Shown: positions 61,216 through 64,000 of the stretch, in pieces
How the letters are laid out: every line of letters begins with the position of its first letter
How positions within the stretch are numbered: position 1 is the stretch's first letter
Assembly: GCA_018240065.1 (NCBI GenBank)
Contig: JAFEGH010000006.1
Span: 362,410 to 426,409, forward strand
Origin: Verrucomicrobiota bacterium
GTDB taxonomy: Bacteria; Chlamydiota; Chlamydiia; Chlamydiales; Rhabdochlamydiaceae
Direction: 5' to 3'
Length of the DNA: 64,000 nucleotides
Program-made: the position numbers and the translations under genes
Notes under the pieces: model-generated
The model's input: only the letters and a program-made list of their open reading frames with translations
What the model was told of the DNA's origin: nothing
The model's database searches: none

Positions 61216-63732
61216 ATGTCTTTACCAGTTGATCAGACTAGACGTGTCCAAGTTGTCGAGCATCCGGTGCTCATCAATTTTAATAATGAATTTGGCACCG
61301 ACTCCGACCTTTCACGATACGAATCGATCAGCTCGAGCAAACGCGCCACTTCCCCTGAGGTCGCCTATCTTAACGAAATGCAGATGGAATCCTACATTCC
61401 TTCCCACACCGCCCTTCTGCTAAAAAACAATTTGCACGACATTCCGTTCATCACCCACACGACCCGTTCAGTCCTTTATGATCTCAAGCAAAGCGGCAAG
61501 ATCGGTGAGGCATGCTTCAAATTCCTCCACGAGAAGCTCAACGCAGAGGATTTCACAAGCGTTTATAGACACCTCTACATCATCATGCTTTATGCGAAGA
61601 CAGCAGAGGTCCACGATCGCGCTGTTACCGACCCCGCCTTTCGCTATGAGTCTCCCGCAGCCTATTCCGATAAATTGATCAAATCGCCAACGCACATTGT
61701 GACAAAGGAAGAGGCCAGTCTGCAGGAGCAATCGCGCAAGCAATTCATGAAGAACTGGCTTACGGAAGTCGCCTCACGTCAAAACTGCCCCCCGGAGGCT
61801 CAGGCCCAGATATTCGCGGCTGTCAGTGCGATCGACAATCCCGATCCACAGCAATTCCGCACCCAATTTATCTCACTGCTGGAAAAACTTGAAGACGCAC
61901 CCGAGCTGGAAAAGATTTGTTGGAAAGAACTTCAGACCAACCTCGCTCCATTTCAAGGAAAAGACTACTTTACCCAGGCATATCTCCGGCTCAAGACGGA
62001 ATCTTACTACAAAGGATGTCTCGCCCGAGTCACCACTTTGCGGCAGAGCCTTGAAAGAACTGGCGATCACGACCTTCTCGCATTAAGCGAAAAATGCAAA
62101 AAAGCCTACAACGGCTGCATCTACCTTCTTGGTGACAGCAAGAACATGCCTGCATGTTCACCAACCCGGTTTGCCGCTCTGACCGGCAAAATGCGCACTG
62201 AATGGCAAATGATTAACAACGCCTTCAATCGAGCACAACAGCTGCACGCGCACCGTTTATGCGCTTGCCAGGTTCAAACTCCGCCAAGCCAGAACGAACT
62301 TACGACATGGCCTTTCAATTCCCACCCCCTCATTGAACTGAAGCCAGCCCAGCCCGTCACCCCTGAGCAGATTCGCGCGCGAGGCATCGACCCTGCTACC
62401 TATCAACAAAACCAGAATAAGACTGTCGCGATCATCGGCTGTAAATGGGGCGGCGGACACATGGAGGTCTCCCGCGGCATCGCCAACAATCTGTCCTCTC
62501 TAGGCTATCACCCAGTTACCCTCGACCTTCCTGAAGTTCTGATCTCCGAAGATTTCATCCGCAATTTGTTTGTCACTCGCTGGCTTGGCAAAAACTGGTC
62601 GACCGCGACCCTTTTCGAAGGACTTCTCAAGGAAAAAGCATTCGGCTTCATCAACTTCCTGCGCTGGGCCAAATCAAAATTGTTCTCCCCATACGGTTAC
62701 TCAGATTCAGAACTCAAGCAAGTGATGGAACACCTGCTGAAAGTCAACCCGGATTCCGTCATCACGACATATAGCGCCCATAACGAGTCAATCATAGAGG
62801 CATGCAAAATCCTGGGGATCCCCTGCATGCACATCTCCACAGACGTCGACACCACCATTGAAACCCGCGAAAAGCCCACCGATTTCAAGCATTTCAAGAT
62901 GGCCGTCCCCTTTGACGCTCCTGAGGCGCTCGATCCCATCCAGACGACCACGACCCCCGATCAGCGTTTCGTCTCCGGCCCTCCTGTCCGCCATGCATTT
63001 ACCCATCGACGCACCCCTGAAGACATTCGCAGGTTCAAAGAAAAATGGGGGATCGAGGCCAACAAGAAAGTCGTCGTCATCTCCAGCGGAAAAAACGGCG
63101 CATTCTCACCCTATGCAGAGATCCTGGCGAAAAAATACGCCAAGACAAACCCCGATGACATTCCAATTCACGTCGTCGTCATCTGCGGAGGAAATAACAA
63201 CGACTTCAAGCGCCACCTGGAACAGAACGTCGCGCCCAAGACTAAACTGCCAATGACCATCGAACTTTCCTATAATGAGGAAAAGATGGAAGAACTCATG
63301 TCAATGGCATCTTACGGAGGAGTACTCGTCGGAAAGGCAGGCGGAGGGACTGTATTTGAGACCTTTGCCAGAGGAACTCGCGTCCTCGTCGACAACGTCC
63401 GCCCAAGCTGGTTCGCTCAAGGCTTCCACCATTTCATGGTCACCGTGGCAGAAATGTTCCTCCGGACCATCGGCTTTGAAAGACAGTTGCCATGGGAAAA
63501 AATCAACATGGACTTCGCAAAAAAGCACGGGCTGGCCCAAGGCTTTAGAAACGAAAATGAATTTCTCCCCAAACTGGAAGAGATGCTCAACAATGACAAT
63601 CAGCCCGTGCATTTGAATATTGAGGTCAAAAACGTCGAAGAGGAGATCCCCAGGGTCCTCCGCCAGATGCTCGTCAAAGCCGATGTAGAACTCGACACTC
63701 GAAGAGCCCGCGAAGTGCACAGAAATCTGTAA
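61216..63732 (+). CDS. Large MGDG-synthase/MurG-like glycosyltransferase with novel N-terminal domain
   Basis: 838 residues; start supported by AGGAAC. The C-terminal part (from about 400) is a GT-B enzyme of the MGDG synthase/MurG (GT28) type: KTVAIIGCKWGGGHMEVSRG (glycine loop near 409-416, usually GGGH.a), ITTYSAHNESIIEACK, and VLVGKAGGGTVFETFARG (near 705) forming the nucleotide-sugar site. It would add a sugar to a lipid such as diacylglycerol. The N-terminal 400 residues are helical, Cys/His-rich in places (AHRLCACQV), and unlike anything I know; they may direct secretion or regulate activity. A eukaryotic-like effector or a chlamydial lipid enzyme are both possible. Confidence 0.75.
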   Translation: MSLPVDQTRRVQVVEHPVLINFNNEFGTDSDLSRYESISSSKRATSPEVAYLNEMQMESYIPSHTALLLKNNLHDIPFITHTTRSVLYDLKQSGKIGEACFKFLHEKLNAEDFTSVYRHLYIIMLYAKTAEVHDRAVTDPAFRYESPAAYSDKLIKSPTHIVTKEEASLQEQSRKQFMKNWLTEVASRQNCPPEAQAQIFAAVSAIDNPDPQQFRTQFISLLEKLEDAPELEKICWKELQTNLAPFQGKDYFTQAYLRLKTESYYKGCLARVTTLRQSLERTGDHDLLALSEKCKKAYNGCIYLLGDSKNMPACSPTRFAALTGKMRTEWQMINNAFNRAQQLHAHRLCACQVQTPPSQNELTTWPFNSHPLIELKPAQPVTPEQIRARGIDPATYQQNQNKTVAIIGCKWGGGHMEVSRGIANNLSSLGYHPVTLDLPEVLISEDFIRNLFVTRWLGKNWSTATLFEGLLKEKAFGFINFLRWAKSKLFSPYGYSDSELKQVMEHLLKVNPDSVITTYSAHNESIIEACKILGIPCMHISTDVDTTIETREKPTDFKHFKMAVPFDAPEALDPIQTTTTPDQRFVSGPPVRHAFTHRRTPEDIRRFKEKWGIEANKKVVVISSGKNGAFSPYAEILAKKYAKTNPDDIPIHVVVICGGNNNDFKRHLEQNVAPKTKLPMTIELSYNEEKMEELMSMASYGGVLVGKAGGGTVFETFARGTRVLVDNVRPSWFAQGFHHFMVTVAEMFLRTIGFERQLPWEKINMDFAKKHGLAQGFRNENEFLPKLEEMLNNDNQPVHLNIEVKNVEEEIPRVLRQMLVKADVELDTRRAREVHRNL

Positions 63733-63810
63733 TCGAGTCTCCGAGATCTGTTGACAAAAGGGGGGAAACCCTCTAAATTTTAGTCCTTTCGCAATAACTC
63801 CTCTCCTTTT

Positions 63811-63892
<82 letters not shown>

Positions 63893-63913
63893 AATCCCCG
63901 ATTTGACAAAGAA

Positions 63914-63935
63914 GCAAGCCAATTGATTGGCTTGC
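63914..63935. repeat. Perfect palindrome next to tRNA-Leu
   Basis: GCAAGCCAAT and ATTGGCTTGC form a 10-base stem around TG. It lies 22 bases after the tRNA 3' end. It could be a terminator stem (no T run) or a protein-binding palindrome at an integration site. Confidence 0.55.
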
Positions 63936-63984
63936 GGTAGACGAGAAGTGAAGCACCCCCTTGCGTGCGAACCGGCCCAACGGG

Positions 63985-64000
63985 GAGTCCTATCTTGGGC
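63985..64000 (+). repeat. Direct repeat copy 2, at the window edge
   Basis: Second exact copy of the 16-base tRNA-Leu 3' segment, 109 bases after the first. It may extend past the window. Confidence 0.65.

Overview
The window is a chromosomal segment of an environmental (amoeba-associated) member of the Chlamydiales. The evidence is a fused aroDE, the chlamydial smpB-dnaN-recF neighbourhood, a waaA Kdo transferase next to leuS, a TLC-family nucleotide transporter homologue, exbB/exbD, Lpg1974-type porins and many eukaryotic-like proteins (F-box/LRR, YopT-like protease, tyrosine phosphatase, NlpC/P60-LRAT-like hydrolases). Base composition is near balance in the core genes and AT-rich between the effector-like genes. 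That would fit a Criblamydiaceae-like genome such as Estrella, but the sequence alone does not prove the genus.

Layout. 1-2.7 kb: the 3' part of aroDE, a secreted HAD-like protein and two small hypotheticals. 3-15 kb: an accessory stretch with an F-box/LRR protein, a dicarboxylate/amino-acid symporter, a PLP desulfhydrase-like enzyme, a YopT-like C58 cysteine protease, several unknown proteins, a CX5R phosphatase, a GNAT-like protein, a periplasmic histidine phosphatase and a porin. 15-19.3 kb: a GNAT gene facing a four-gene operon of TauE permease, type III polyketide synthase, membrane protein and UbiG-like methyltransferase. 19.3-21.3 kb: lineage-specific hypotheticals, one with several NLS-like basic clusters. 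21.4-28.2 kb: thiol peroxidase, malic enzyme, a nucleotide operon (IMPDH/GMPR-like, HD phosphohydrolase, nucleotide transporter homologue) and an LPS-type glycosyltransferase.

28.3-49.9 kb is mostly core: tRNA-Met and initiator tRNA, waaA-leuS, a conserved winged-helix-like protein, smpB, a Trp-rich small protein, dnaN-recF, a TPR protein, a methyltransferase-like protein, pgi, nitronate monooxygenase plus alpha/beta hydrolase, tRNA-Pro, a structured palindromic repeat, a second porin, trmB and exbB-exbD.

49.9-61 kb is the most striking part. Six same-strand paralogous genes of 539-583 codons form a tandem array. They fall into two subfamilies of three. All share a His...Cys order typical of permuted NlpC/P60 (LRAT-like) hydrolases, a hydrophobic segment after the Cys and, in most, an INY-type N-terminal motif; one subfamily has a near-invariant C-terminal tail. 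61.2-63.7 kb encodes a very large MGDG-synthase/MurG-like glycosyltransferase with a long novel N-terminal region. The window closes with tRNA-Leu(TAG), whose 3' end is repeated 109 bp downstream, as at an integration site.

How the parts may work together (inference): the effector-like proteins could act on host ubiquitin ligases, GTPases, phosphoproteins and lipids. The nucleotide and porin genes serve uptake from the host, and the PKS operon would make and perhaps export a small polyketide.
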